The notes: a model not told the origin generated them from the letters alone. Positions 8,498-17,562 are shown, counted from the stretch's first letter. The stretch is 64,000 nt of DNA from Algoriphagus winogradskyi (GCF_900182815.1 NZ_FXUA01000005.1:1-64000); one strand, 5' to 3'. Numbers and translations: made by a program.

Positions 8498-8531
8498 GAA
8501 AAAGGAAGATCAGTAACGATCCTCCTTTTTT
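8498..8531. terminator. Bidirectional rho-independent terminator
   Basis: GAAAAAGGAAGATC (8498-8511) pairs with GATCCTCCTTTTTT (8518-8531) with one mismatch around a 6-nt loop, and both strands end in a U-tract. It lies between the convergent genes at 7977-8291 and 8553-8990 and can serve both. Confidence 0.75.
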
Positions 8532-8552
8532 TGTTACAGGGTTTCTTCACTT

Positions 8553-8990
8553 TTATTTTTGTGTTTCAGCAAGATAATTTTTTACCTGAAGTCCCCTCAG
8601 GAATACTGCAATCAGCGGAATAAGCCAGAGAATTTCATTGAAAATAAGTTGGAATGCAGTGCGCTTATTCCAGCCAAGATCAGGGACAAAACCCAAGGCA
8701 AACCAGATTGAAAGGATAATTTTCCCAGTGATTCCTGCAATAATCAGATATACCCAGCTGATCGGATAGAAGGCACTAAAAAAGATAAGTATACCGACTA
8801 TAATCCCAAACCCTCCATAATAGGCTAAAGAAAGACTAGCATTTACTTCAGAACCATTTGCGAGCCATGTCAAAATGGAAGGGCCCATCAATCTGTAAAT
8901 TGCTGACCAAGCGATGGTGTACATCCCAGTTAGCAGAAGAATTCCACGAAAGGACATTGGGAATACAGGAAAGGAAGGATTTTGATCCAT
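8553..8990 (-). CDS. Hypothetical four-helix integral membrane protein
   Basis: 145 residues from the ATG at 8990 (MDQNPSFPVF). An in-frame ATG at 9023 would add 11 polar residues, and I prefer the shorter form because the hydrophobic core then starts at the usual distance. Four membrane helices are evident (about residues 14-32, 50-70, 74-94 and 110-130) with short loops. No catalytic or ligand-binding motif is recognised. The gene stands alone between two direct copies of the MITE-like element, with a shared terminator at its 3' end and element copy 2 covering its upstream region, so the element may supply or block its promoter. Confidence 0.65.
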   Translation of the reverse strand: MDQNPSFPVFPMSFRGILLLTGMYTIAWSAIYRLMGPSILTWLANGSEVNASLSLAYYGGFGIIVGILIFFSAFYPISWVYLIIAGITGKIILSIWFALGFVPDLGWNKRTAFQLIFNEILWLIPLIAVFLRGLQVKNYLAETQK

Positions 8991-9041
8991 TGGTTGATTA
9001 TATTGGGTAATTGATATGCACATAGCATTCTTGGATTACAT

Positions 9042-9216
9042 TATGTGATTATCCGCAATGATGCCAGTTGCCTTAGATTATTTGCTTATCTGGTCGGAAG
9101 ACCGATGACCGAAGACTCCCGCACTGGCGGGCCAGGCTGGAGTGGCCTCAATTATAATTTTGAACAAATTCTAGATTGCTTTTCCCCCTTTACTGGTAGA
9201 AAAACGGATATACATA
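9042..9216 (+). mobile_element. MITE-like repeat, copy 2
   Basis: 175 bp, same orientation as copies 1 and 3 and very similar to copy 3. The left end is TATGTGATTATCCGC and the right end is ACGGATATACATATTA. Internal features are a GGTCGGAAGACC hairpin (about 9093-9104), CCCGCACTGGCGGG (about 9118-9131) and the conserved stretch TCAATTATAATTTTGAACAA. It lies between the divergent starts of the membrane-protein gene and the amidase gene. Confidence 0.75.
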
Positions 9217-9243
9217 TTACTTACATTATTACAAAACTATTCA

Positions 9244-10923
9244 ATGGAATCAAAAAACACAGTTTCTTCATCCGCTTTTATACTTATCGCTGCAGCAGGA
9301 TGCTTACTTCTTGGATTCACGCTTGGTAGAAATACCGGTGAAATTACACCTATTTCCATAGAGGAAGCTTCCGAGATTTTTGGCTTGTCTTTTACTCCTG
9401 CAGAAAAAGACAGCATGTTGGGATCATTAGAAAATCAACGCAATAGGTATGAAGCCTTGCGTGAAGTAAAGCTAGACAACTCAGTAGCACCATCTTTGGT
9501 TTTCAATCCCCTTCCTAAAGGTTTTCAACCTGAACAAACCCAGAGACCGCTAGACTGGGGCTTAGCCACGGAAATGCCCCTGCCTGAAAAGGAATCTGAC
9601 ATTGCCTATATGCCTGTTCACGAACTCGCTGTGCTAATTAAATCAAAGAAAATATCCAGTGAACGTCTGACAAAAATTTATTTGGATCGCATCAAAACCT
9701 ACTCAGATACGCTCCAATGCCTGATTTCTTTGCTTGAAGATTCTGCATTGGAAAAAGCTAAAGCGATGGATGCTGAATTGGCTGCAGGAAAATATAGAGG
9801 TCCTCTTCACGGGATTCCTTATGGAATCAAAGACCTTTTGGCAGTGAAAGGTACCAAAACAACTTGGGGTGCTATGCCATACAAAGATCAGGAAATCGAT
9901 ATGACTGCTACGGTTGTGAATAAGTTGAATGATGCAGGTGGTGTATTGGTTGGCAAATTCACTCTTGGAGCCTTGGCGATGGGAGATGTATGGTATGGAG
10001 GTGTAACCAAAAACCCTTGGAATCTGGAGCAGGGTTCCAGCGGTTCCTCTGCAGGATCTGCGTCAGCGGTAAGTGCAGGCCTAGTTCCTTTTGCTATAGG
10101 TACAGAAACATTGGGGTCGATAGTTTCCCCGTCCACTAGAAACGGTGTCACTGGCTTGCGGCCCACCTATGGCCGTGTCAGTAAGAATGGCGCGATGGCT
10201 TTGAGTTGGTCGATGGATAAAATCGGGCCGATCTCCAGATCAGCGCTCGATGACGGGATTGTATTGTCTATCATCAATGGGGAAGACGAGATGGATGCCA
10301 GCACGATAAAAGCAGCTTTTAATTTCTCATCCAAAACTGATGTGAAAAAGCTGAAAATTGGTTACTTCGAGGGTTTTTTTGAAGGGGAAGGCTCAGGGTC
10401 TCAGAACAACCGAGATGTACTTGATCTGCTAAAAAATCAGGGATTTGAGCTGCATCCAGTTGAATTGAAAACTTCTGTAAATCCCAGAGCGATACAAATT
10501 ATGCTTTCAGTGGAAGGCGCAGCGGCATTTGATGAATTGACTAGATTAGGCTGGGATGATCAATTGGTTGCCCAGCACAAAAATGCCTGGCCTAATACTT
10601 TTCGTGCGGCTAGATTTATTCCTGCAGTGGAGTACCTGCAGGCGGCACGGCAGCGAACTATTCTTATTGAAGAAATGCATCAAATCATGCAAGACTACGA
10701 TGTAATAGTTACACCAAGTTTTGGTGGAGCCCAGCTACAGATCACCAATTTAACTGGCCATCCTGCGCTTTGCCTTCCAAATGGATTCAGTGAATCCGGG
10801 AGCCCAACTTCTATTACGTTGTTGGCTAATCTTTTCGAAGAGGAGAAACTGGTAATGCTTGGAGATCTAATTCAAAAAAATAGCGATTGGCAAGCTAAGC
10901 GGCCTCCGATGTTTGATAAATAA
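9244..10923 (+). CDS. Amidase-signature enzyme with N-terminal membrane anchor
   Basis: 559 residues. It should hydrolyse C-N amide bonds with the Ser-cisSer-Lys triad. K196 (GIKDL), S268 (in SSAGS) and the nucleophile S292 (LGSI) are present, and the 24-residue serine spacing equals that of family members such as FAAH. The Gly before the GS pair is replaced by Leu (TETLGS instead of TxTGGS). A ~120-residue extension precedes the amidase domain and begins with a hydrophobic segment (about 10-28) that looks like a signal anchor, so the enzyme probably acts outside the cytoplasm. A GatA role is unlikely because of this anchor and because gatB/gatC are absent. The gene lies exactly between MITE-like copies 2 and 3. 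The substrate is unknown. Confidence 0.88.
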   Translation: MESKNTVSSSAFILIAAAGCLLLGFTLGRNTGEITPISIEEASEIFGLSFTPAEKDSMLGSLENQRNRYEALREVKLDNSVAPSLVFNPLPKGFQPEQTQRPLDWGLATEMPLPEKESDIAYMPVHELAVLIKSKKISSERLTKIYLDRIKTYSDTLQCLISLLEDSALEKAKAMDAELAAGKYRGPLHGIPYGIKDLLAVKGTKTTWGAMPYKDQEIDMTATVVNKLNDAGGVLVGKFTLGALAMGDVWYGGVTKNPWNLEQGSSGSSAGSASAVSAGLVPFAIGTETLGSIVSPSTRNGVTGLRPTYGRVSKNGAMALSWSMDKIGPISRSALDDGIVLSIINGEDEMDASTIKAAFNFSSKTDVKKLKIGYFEGFFEGEGSGSQNNRDVLDLLKNQGFELHPVELKTSVNPRAIQIMLSVEGAAAFDELTRLGWDDQLVAQHKNAWPNTFRAARFIPAVEYLQAARQRTILIEEMHQIMQDYDVIVTPSFGGAQLQITNLTGHPALCLPNGFSESGSPTSITLLANLFEEEKLVMLGDLIQKNSDWQAKRPPMFDK

Positions 10924-10930
10924 TTAAACA

Positions 10931-11103
10931 ATGTGATTATCCGCAATGATGCCAGTTGCCTTAGATTCTTTGCTTAACTGGTCGGAAGACCGATGACCGA
11001 AGACTCCTGCACTGGCGGGACAGGCTGGAGTGGCCTCAATTATAATTTTGAACAATTTCTAGATTGCTTTTCCCCTTTACTGGTAGAAAAGCGGATATAC
11101 ATA
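10931..11103 (+). mobile_element. MITE-like repeat, copy 3
   Basis: About 173 bp, starting 8 nt after the amidase stop codon. The left end is ATGTGATTATCCGC and the right end is GCGGATATACATATTA, nearly identical to copy 2. A short partial echo (AATATGATCCTCC then GCCAGTAACC) follows at 11109-11140, as if a truncated fourth left end were present. Confidence 0.75.
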
Positions 11104-11159
11104 TTAAACAATATGATCCTCCTCAATTTTGCCAGTAACCAAAAATTCATTAGAAAAAG

Positions 11160-11188
11160 AAAGGACTGAAGATTTTCTCCAGTCCTTT
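11160..11188. terminator. Rho-independent terminator
   Basis: AAAGGACTG (11160-11168) and CAGTCCTTT (11180-11188) form a perfect 9-bp stem with an 11-nt loop. On the minus strand it is followed by a CTTTTTCT tract and on the plus strand by TTTGTTTTTT. It probably ends the gpmI-lipoprotein operon and can also stop transcripts from the amidase side. Confidence 0.8.
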
Positions 11189-11215
11189 ACTTTGTTTTTT
11201 AATGTGGAAAAGCCC

Positions 11216-11785
11216 TTAATCTTTTGCGACTATTGTTCCTTCGATTTTCATGTTATTCTCATCCAAAAACCAAATCTTCTGAGTTGTCTCAATGGAATAA
11301 TGATCAAATAACTTGGTAGCATTATCAATATAGATAGCTGCCAAGGTAGTAGTAGAGTAGAATAAGTTATCATCTTCTATTTTGATTGAAACACTGCTTA
11401 CTGCTCCATCATCATAGGTTACTTTGACGAATTTCACTTTTTCTTTGGAATTTGGTAGCGCTTCGTGAGTCAAACCCTCGTCTGAAGTCGTGGTTTTATA
11501 GGATTGTAGCATGGAAGCCTTATTGATATCAGCTTCTTTGAAAATGCTAAATTCTTCCTCCCAATCCTTGATAGAATAGACCACTTTCACTTCCTTTTTC
11601 TCTTCTTGAATCTGAGAGACTTTGGCAACTTCTACGTTATCTACTTTTTGGATATTCTCTTCTACAAATCCTTTTAGATCAAAATAGGGGTCTGTTTCGA
11701 TGGTATTTGAAATCTCATCCACACAGGAGGAAAGCCCAAACAAAACGAAAAGGATCCCTAAAGAAAAACTTTTGCAATGTTTCAT
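11216..11785 (-). CDS. Hypothetical lipoprotein coupled to gpmI
   Basis: 189 residues. An SPII signal ends at the lipobox LSSC (C21). The mature protein begins VDEISNTIETDPYFDLKGFVEE and has mixed alpha/beta character. It is not a recognised enzyme; in layout it resembles the small unknown lipoproteins common in this phylum. Its ATG shares one base with the gpmI stop codon (TAATG), so translation is likely coupled and both genes form one operon ending at 11160-11188. Why a lipoprotein should be coupled to a glycolytic enzyme is unclear. Confidence 0.8.
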   Translation of the reverse strand: MKHCKSFSLGILFVLFGLSSCVDEISNTIETDPYFDLKGFVEENIQKVDNVEVAKVSQIQEEKKEVKVVYSIKDWEEEFSIFKEADINKASMLQSYKTTTSDEGLTHEALPNSKEKVKFVKVTYDDGAVSSVSIKIEDDNLFYSTTTLAAIYIDNATKLFDHYSIETTQKIWFLDENNMKIEGTIVAKD

Positions 11786-13308
11786 TAAGTCAAAAGGACA
11801 TTTCCAGTCATATCGCTTGGCTTTTCTATCCCCATCAGTTGAAGAATTGTCGGAGCCAAATCTCCAAGTTTCCCATCATTGATAGTCAACTGGTCATTTT
11901 TGTCCACCATGATGCAAGGCACTAGGTTGGTAGTATGCGCGGTGTTTGGAGAACCATCCTCGTTGATCATCATGTCACTATTACCGTGATCTGCAATTAC
12001 GATAATCGTGTAATCGTTGGCCAAAGCCGTCGTGATTACACTTTCTGCGCAAGCATCCACAGCTTCACAAGCTTTCACAGCTGCATCGAAATCTCCTGTG
12101 TGACCCACCATATCTGCATTGGCGAAGTTCAGGCAAATGAAATCAGCACTTTTCTTTTTCAGCTCTCCATTGATTTTGGAGGCAATTTCAAAAGCACTCA
12201 TCTCAGGTTTGAGGTCATAGGTTGCCACTTTTGGAGATGGGCAAAGTAATCTGCTTTCTCCCATGAACTCCTGCTCTCTTCCTCCGGAAAAGAAGAAAGT
12301 CACATGAGGATACTTCTCAGTTTCAGCTATTCTTATCTGCTTCTTATTGGCTCTTTCCAGAACTTCTCCCAAGGTATTATTAAGATTGTCTTTTTCGAAT
12401 AGAACTTCTACTCCTTTGAAAGTCGCATCATAATTCGTAAACGTGATATAGTCTACATTCAACTTTTTCATATTGAAATCTTCGAAATCACGCTGTGTAA
12501 GCGCTTGGGAGATTTCCCGGCCTCGGTCAGTGCGGAAGTTGAAGCAAATCACAAGATCGCCATCTTCAATCATAGCCAAAGGCTTATTATCAGCTCCAAC
12601 ATGGATGATTGGGCGTATAAATTCGTCAGTCACACTGTTTTCATAAGATTTGCGCATGGCGGCGATGATGTCCTTGGACTTTTCTCCCTCACCTTTTACC
12701 ATGGCATCGTAGGCAAGTTTTACTCTCTCCCAACGATTGTCTCTATCCATTGCATAATATCTGCCTACTACCGAGGCGACTTTCCCTGCAGAATGAGTCA
12801 AATGCTCCTGAAGGTCTTCAAGATATCCTATACCTCCTTTAGGATCTGTATCTCTACCATCTGTAAATGCATGAATAAACACATCGTCCATTCCATTAAA
12901 TTTTGCTGCATCACAAAGGCCTTTCAAATGCTTAATATGCGCATGTACACCACCGTCGGAAAGCAATCCCATAAAGTGAGCTTTCTTCTTTGCTGCTTTA
13001 GCTTTGGCAAATGCTTCTACCAAAACAGGATGTGTATTTAGCTCTTTATTTTCTACGGCAAGGTTGATTTTCACTAAATCCTGATACACCACCCGGCCTG
13101 CACCTATATTCATGTGACCTACCTCAGAATTGCCCATTTGGCCTTCTGGTAAGCCTACAGCAAGACCAGAAGCTTCCAGTTTTCCATGAGGATATTTTGT
13201 GTAAAGACTATCTACAAAAGGGGTTTTTGCTTTGTCAATCGCAGAAACAGAAGGATTGGTGGCTATTCCCCAACCATCCAAAATCATTAAAAGTACTTTC
13301 TTATCCAT
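11785..13308 (-). CDS. gpmI: 2,3-bisphosphoglycerate-independent phosphoglycerate mutase
   Basis: 507 residues, full length. It interconverts 3- and 2-phosphoglycerate in glycolysis/gluconeogenesis using two Mn ions and a phosphoserine intermediate. D11 (LDGWG), the catalytic S61 in MGNSEVGH, the inserted phosphotransferase-domain motif DGRDTDP and the metal-binding IADHGNSD near residue 440 are all present. The ATG at 13308 starts MDKKVLLMILDGWG as expected. The gene is divergent from a DUF4783-type protein across a 137-nt spacer that should hold both promoters, and it is followed with a one-base overlap by a lipoprotein gene. Confidence 0.97.
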   Translation of the reverse strand: MDKKVLLMILDGWGIATNPSVSAIDKAKTPFVDSLYTKYPHGKLEASGLAVGLPEGQMGNSEVGHMNIGAGRVVYQDLVKINLAVENKELNTHPVLVEAFAKAKAAKKKAHFMGLLSDGGVHAHIKHLKGLCDAAKFNGMDDVFIHAFTDGRDTDPKGGIGYLEDLQEHLTHSAGKVASVVGRYYAMDRDNRWERVKLAYDAMVKGEGEKSKDIIAAMRKSYENSVTDEFIRPIIHVGADNKPLAMIEDGDLVICFNFRTDRGREISQALTQRDFEDFNMKKLNVDYITFTNYDATFKGVEVLFEKDNLNNTLGEVLERANKKQIRIAETEKYPHVTFFFSGGREQEFMGESRLLCPSPKVATYDLKPEMSAFEIASKINGELKKKSADFICLNFANADMVGHTGDFDAAVKACEAVDACAESVITTALANDYTIIVIADHGNSDMMINEDGSPNTAHTTNLVPCIMVDKNDQLTINDGKLGDLAPTILQLMGIEKPSDMTGNVLLT

Positions 13309-13445
13309 ACCGCAAATATATTATAATTCAGAGTAAAGTAGTCCCGAAATCCTGATAACACAAAACTTCCAAGATATGCGCTTGGTAAACTGATAAATGC
13401 AGAACATGATTCCTTTTTTGGCTTAGTATTTGCCTAGCAAGGGCA

Positions 13446-13844
13446 ATGACCTCATTATTAAGTTTAATCGTTTCGATATTCCTGTTTATTCAATCTCCCG
13501 TTGAGGATATTGAAAACGTGAACTCCATAGAAACGGTTATTTCTGCAATTGAAAGTGGTTCTAGCAGCGATTTAGCCAAATACTTCGATTCCAGTATATC
13601 CTTAAATGTAAACGGACAGCAGGGAGATTATTCTAAAAATCAGGCAGAACTTGTCTTAAAAGATTTTTTTAAGAGAAATCCTTCATTAGGTTTTAATCTT
13701 GTTTTCCGAAGTGAAAACAACCCAATTTTGAGCTCTTATATTGGTGATTATCAAACTGGCCAAGGAATTTTTAAGGTGTTTATAAAAGTCTCCCAACAAG
13801 CTTCTGAATTTAAAATTTACAGTTTGGAATTTGTAAAAGGCTAA
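13446..13844 (+). CDS. Exported DUF4783-like protein
   Basis: 132 residues. The N-terminal hydrophobic stretch (about 1-17) reads as a signal peptide. The remainder looks like an NTF2-type cone fold, with the helical SIETVISAIESGSSSDLAKYF followed by strands ending in FKIYSLEFVKG, which is how DUF4783 proteins of this phylum look. I recognise the family from memory, not from a search. The function of DUF4783 is unknown. It is encoded upstream of nadC with a 194-nt spacer (13845-14038) that holds only AT-rich sequence and a short run of TTTGCGC-like repeats. Confidence 0.7.
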   Translation: MTSLLSLIVSIFLFIQSPVEDIENVNSIETVISAIESGSSSDLAKYFDSSISLNVNGQQGDYSKNQAELVLKDFFKRNPSLGFNLVFRSENNPILSSYIGDYQTGQGIFKVFIKVSQQASEFKIYSLEFVKG

Positions 13845-14038
13845 GGTGTTTTTTAAAGCATTTTTACCCTGAGGAGCTTGGAGAAAGCATAATGTTGGTG
13901 ATCGCTTTCCCTTGAATATTGAATTTGATTACGGATCATTGCTCATTATCTATCTTCAATTCCAATGAAATGCTTTTTTACTGAAAGAAATTTGCGCATT
14001 TGCGCCTTTGCGGGAGCTTCAAATCCCTATTTTTGGGC

Positions 14039-14896
14039 ATGAAACCTACTTATCTTACCGAAGAAGCCATTTCCACATTTATTGCAGCTGCCTTTGCAGA
14101 GGATATTGGTCCAGGTGATTACTCTTCACTTTCTTCTATTCCAGAGGGAAAAACCGGGCAGGCAAAACTCCTTATCAAAGACGATGGTATAATAGCGGGT
14201 ATCGAGTTGGCAGAGAAGATTTTTAAGACTTTTGATCCCACTCTTGAAGTAGAGCTGTTGATCAAAGACGGCGATGAAGTCAATTATGGTGATATTGGTT
14301 TGATCGTAAAAGGGGCTTCAGCTTCTATTCTTTCTTCTGAGCGGTTGGTCTTGAATTGCATGCAGCGTATGAGTGGGATTGCGACCCTAACTCATCGTCT
14401 TACTAAAAAGATTCTGCATACAAAGGCTCGTTTGATGGATACTCGTAAGACAACTCCTAATTTCAGATTGATGGAAAAATGGGCTGTATTAATCGGTGGA
14501 GGCGTTAATCATCGCTTTGCACTCTATGATATGGTCATGCTCAAAGACAACCATGTAGATTTTGCGGGAGGAATACCTCAGGCTATTGAAAGATGCAATG
14601 CTTATTTAAAAACCAATAATCTGGATCTGAGAATAGAAATAGAAACCCGAAATCTGGATGAAGTCAAGCAAGTGCTGGCCGTAGGGGGAGTAGATCAGAT
14701 AATGTTGGATAACATGGATTATGCGACTATGCGAGAGGCGGTAGGTTTAATTGGAAATCAATACAAAACCGAAGCTTCTGGGGGAATTACCGAAGAGACC
14801 CTTGTAGATGTGGCTGAATGCGGAGTAGATTATATATCAATGGGGGCATTGACACATTCGGTGAATAGTTTAGATATCAGCTTGAAGGCTTTTTAA
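14039..14896 (+). CDS. nadC: Nicotinate-nucleotide diphosphorylase (carboxylating)
   Basis: 285 residues. It converts quinolinate and PRPP to nicotinate mononucleotide in de novo NAD synthesis. I chose the ATG at 14039 (MKPTYLTEEAI) over an earlier in-frame start at 14000, which would add residues encoded by a low-complexity TTTGCGC/TTTGCGG run. The characteristic residues are present: EDIGPGDYSS near the N-terminus, SGIATLT, MDTRKTTPNFR for quinolinate/PRPP binding, KDNH, IEIETRN, MLDNMD and EASGGI. nadA and nadB are not nearby. Confidence 0.96.
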   Translation: MKPTYLTEEAISTFIAAAFAEDIGPGDYSSLSSIPEGKTGQAKLLIKDDGIIAGIELAEKIFKTFDPTLEVELLIKDGDEVNYGDIGLIVKGASASILSSERLVLNCMQRMSGIATLTHRLTKKILHTKARLMDTRKTTPNFRLMEKWAVLIGGGVNHRFALYDMVMLKDNHVDFAGGIPQAIERCNAYLKTNNLDLRIEIETRNLDEVKQVLAVGGVDQIMLDNMDYATMREAVGLIGNQYKTEASGGITEETLVDVAECGVDYISMGALTHSVNSLDISLKAF

Positions 14897-14956
14897 AATC
14901 AGATGTCGGAACAATTTGGCATGATTTAGGACTTATTAGAAGTAAATCACCCAATT

Positions 14957-15361
14957 ATGAAAAATATATTCCTTGCATTCACACTTCTTATTTTAGCTTC
15001 CTGCAGTTCCAAATCATATCCTGATAAAAAGTGGGACGGCAAGCAATGGACTTTGGTGGAGATCATGCAAGTACCGGTTCAAACTTCAGGTTCGGAGCAG
15101 GATGCTCATTTAATTTTTGATTCCAGAGAAGGTATGATTACTGGGACTGGTGGATGTAATCGTATTTTTGGACCTTATGAAATAGGGAAGAAAAACACAT
15201 TGAAATTCGGGGAAATTGGAGCAACAAGAATGGCTTGTCAAGATTCTCCTTTCGAAAACAAATTTTTGGAAGTCCTCAAATCTGTGCGCTATTATCAGGT
15301 AAGTGCTGGAGAGCTCTTACTTAAAAATGGTAAAAAAGATGTCATTTTAAAGCTTCAGTAA
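14957..15361 (+). CDS. META-domain (HslJ-like) lipoprotein
   Basis: 134 residues. The SPII signal ends at lipobox LASC (C16). The mature part matches the META/HslJ pattern: an early W-x-L-V-E strand, then GTGGCNRIFGPYE and a late MACQDSPFENKFLEVL helix. HslJ-type proteins are linked to heat and novobiocin tolerance in E. coli, but Bacteroidota homologues are mostly uncharacterised. The conserved Cys in TGGCN and Cys in MACQ could pair. It stands between nadC and the convergent corA, with only 1 nt between the two stop codons. Confidence 0.85.
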   Translation: MKNIFLAFTLLILASCSSKSYPDKKWDGKQWTLVEIMQVPVQTSGSEQDAHLIFDSREGMITGTGGCNRIFGPYEIGKKNTLKFGEIGATRMACQDSPFENKFLEVLKSVRYYQVSAGELLLKNGKKDVILKLQ

Positions 15362-15362
15362 G

Positions 15363-16475
15363 CTATAGCCAATTTTTCCTTCGGAAAAAAAGAAGCATAC
15401 CAATCACAGCTGCTGTCATTCCACCCATGACGACGAAATAGCTGTATTTCCAATGTAACTCAGGCATATTGTCGAAGTTCATTCCATAGACCCCTGCCAC
15501 AAAACTCAGTGGAATAAAGATCGTGGAGATGATGGTAAGCACCTTCATGATGTTATTCATGCGGTTGGAAAGGCTATTCATGTAGAGATCCAAAACTCCT
15601 GAGGACATGTCTCGAAAGACCTCCATGGTTTCGATTACCTGTATGGTATTTTCATATAAATCACGGATAAAAGGTCGGGTTTCGGGACTGATTTTGTCAT
15701 CTGCGTATTTGTCAAAAGAGCCAATCACTTCACGAAGTGGATACACCGTCCTGCGAAGATCCATCATTTCACGTCTTTGTACATAGAGCGCATTCAGCGT
15801 CTCATTGCCTGGGGTGAACATCGCTTGGGATTCCAGGTTTTCTATCCGTTCACCCACATTTTCCATCACGATGAAGTAATTGTCAATCACGGCATCCAGA
15901 AGTGCATAGAGTAGGTAATCGGCTTTTCGCTGTCGGATGGCGCGTTTTTGATCAGCCAGGCGACTTCTCACAAACTGAAATACGTCTCCTTTTTTCTCTT
16001 GAAATGTCAATAAAACTCCATCTTTCAACACAAAGCTGATTTGCTCATCGTCTATCGGTGCCTCTGGCGAATCACATTGGATCATCTTCATGGCGGCAAA
16101 AAGATAATCCTCAAATGCTTCCATTTTCGGACGCTGATCTACGTTCAGAATATCTTCCATAGTCAGCTTATGGATTCCAAACAGTAAACCGATTTTCTCC
16201 ATCAATTCTACGTCATGAAGGCCAATCACATCTATCCAAAGTACCTTCTTTTTCAGCTTCAAATGTTCCTCCAGTTGATTGAGAAGAATAGTTTCTTCAT
16301 ATAAATCATTTTCATCATAGGTGATGATATTGATCAATACTTTTTCTAGCTTTTTATCTCCGGTAAAGACTAAAGCACCAGGAGGTAGACCAACCTTGTG
16401 AGTGTTTTTCTTTTTCTTCTTTTTAGGCTTAAAAAGCTTCTGAACAGCTTTAAGATTTGGAGTTTGAGGGCTCAT
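15363..16475 (-). CDS. corA: Magnesium/cobalt transporter CorA
   Basis: 370 residues. CorA forms a pentameric Mg2+ channel in the inner membrane. A long soluble alpha/beta domain (about 1-300) is followed by two C-terminal membrane helices (about 308-330 and 342-362) with the selectivity motif YGMNF between them, then the basic tail FFRRKNWL. A very basic N-terminus (KPKKKKKKNTHK) precedes the canonical fold and could contact membrane or nucleic acid. The gene is 17 nt downstream of queG on the same strand, so co-transcription is likely. Confidence 0.95.
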   Translation of the reverse strand: MSPQTPNLKAVQKLFKPKKKKKKNTHKVGLPPGALVFTGDKKLEKVLINIITYDENDLYEETILLNQLEEHLKLKKKVLWIDVIGLHDVELMEKIGLLFGIHKLTMEDILNVDQRPKMEAFEDYLFAAMKMIQCDSPEAPIDDEQISFVLKDGVLLTFQEKKGDVFQFVRSRLADQKRAIRQRKADYLLYALLDAVIDNYFIVMENVGERIENLESQAMFTPGNETLNALYVQRREMMDLRRTVYPLREVIGSFDKYADDKISPETRPFIRDLYENTIQVIETMEVFRDMSSGVLDLYMNSLSNRMNNIMKVLTIISTIFIPLSFVAGVYGMNFDNMPELHWKYSYFVVMGGMTAAVIGMLLFFRRKNWL

Positions 16476-16492
16476 AAGAATCTCGGAAGAGG

Positions 16493-17428
16493 TTAATTTG
16501 ATTTCAGAAAGTCGATATTTCTTTTTAACCCTGCAAGTTTGGTGCGCTTTACTGCTGATTTTTTGAAAACCTTACGGAAAGTTTCTTCAGTGATTTCTTG
16601 CCAATCCCGATTGGTAAATTCTTCTAGCTCTGGATGAGGTTGGAATTTTGGCTCCTGATGAGGCTTGGAAAAGCGATTCCAAGGACATACGTCCTGGCAG
16701 ATATCACAGCCAAATGCCCAGTTTTCCATCTTGCCTTTGAACTCGCTGGGAATGGAGTCTTTTAGTTCAATGGTCAGATAAGAAATGCATCGGGAACCAT
16801 CAATGACTCCATTTTCCACAATCGCATCTGTGGGACAAGCATCGATGCAGGCAGTGCAAGTACCGCAGTAATCTTTGGCAAGAGGGGGATCCGGAGTTAC
16901 TTCCAGATCAATGATGAGTTCGGCTAGAAAAAAGAAACTGCCCATCTCTCTATTAAGTAGAAGACTGTTTTTTCCCAACCAGCCCAAACCGGCTTTCTGC
17001 GCCCACTGACGCTCCATGACGGGAGCGGAATCCACAAATCCACGACCATCGATTTCACCGATTTCATCGCGTAGGATTTCCAAAAATTCATTCAGTTTGT
17101 CCCGAATCACAAAGTGATAATCCTCTCCGTAGGCGTATTTGGCAAGCTTGATATTGGAGTTACCTCTTGGCAATTCATCCTTCGGATAATAATTATAAAC
17201 CAAAGAAACCACCGTCTTGGCACCTTCAATCAGTTTGGTTGGGTCGAGTCTCTTGTCAAAGTGATTGGCCAGATAGCCCATTTGACCGTTGTAATTCCAG
17301 TTAAGCCAATCTTCCAGTTTAGGTGCTTCCTCCTCCAAAAATCCTGCTTTTGCTATCCCGCAGAAGTCAAACCCCAGCCGTTTGGCGGTGGATTTGATGA
17401 TGGATGCGTTTTTTGAGGCGAGAGTCAT
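16493..17428 (-). CDS. queG: Epoxyqueuosine reductase
   Basis: 311 residues from the ATG at 17428 (MTLASKNAS). A TTG five codons upstream is less likely. QueG performs the last step of queuosine tRNA modification using cobalamin and two [4Fe-4S] clusters. The cluster cysteines are visible in [12 protein letters not shown] and [11 protein letters not shown], and the conserved catalytic-region motif [11 protein letters not shown] is present. The first ~100 bp of this gene (17341-17440) recur at 19346-19420 and 21344-21437 as promoterless fragments, so its 5' end is the anchor of a modular accessory region. corA follows in the same operon. Confidence 0.96.
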   Translation of the reverse strand: MTLASKNASIIKSTAKRLGFDFCGIAKAGFLEEEAPKLEDWLNWNYNGQMGYLANHFDKRLDPTKLIEGAKTVVSLVYNYYPKDELPRGNSNIKLAKYAYGEDYHFVIRDKLNEFLEILRDEIGEIDGRGFVDSAPVMERQWAQKAGLGWLGKNSLLLNREMGSFFFLAELIIDLEVTPDPPLAKDYCGTCTACIDACPTDAIVENGVIDGSRCISYLTIELKDSIPSEFKGKMENWAFGCDICQDVCPWNRFSKPHQEPKFQPHPELEEFTNRDWQEITEETFRKVFKKSAVKRTKLAGLKRNIDFLKSN

Positions 17429-17562
17429 GGGGTAAAGATACAAGTCTTACGGTTCTCCGTGATTGCGAAGGGGTTTAAGAAAAATTACAATGTTGAATTT
17501 TGATGTGTCGCCGAAAATCAATAAACTAAAGAAATTTTTACATAGTCAACTAATCAAATTTT

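Noticed and set aside
9045..9329. 94-codon plus-strand reading frame through MITE-like copy 2
   Set aside because: The frame is not kept in copies 1 and 3 and it overlaps the amidase start; the repeat is non-coding.
9244..10923. GatA subunit of the Glu-tRNA amidotransferase
   Set aside because: It has a signal anchor and a long N-terminal extension, and gatB/gatC are absent; the triad only shows it is an amidase-signature enzyme.
12505..13041. 178-codon plus-strand frame opposite gpmI
   Set aside because: Antisense shadow of a highly conserved gene, with no signal, motif or spacing of its own.
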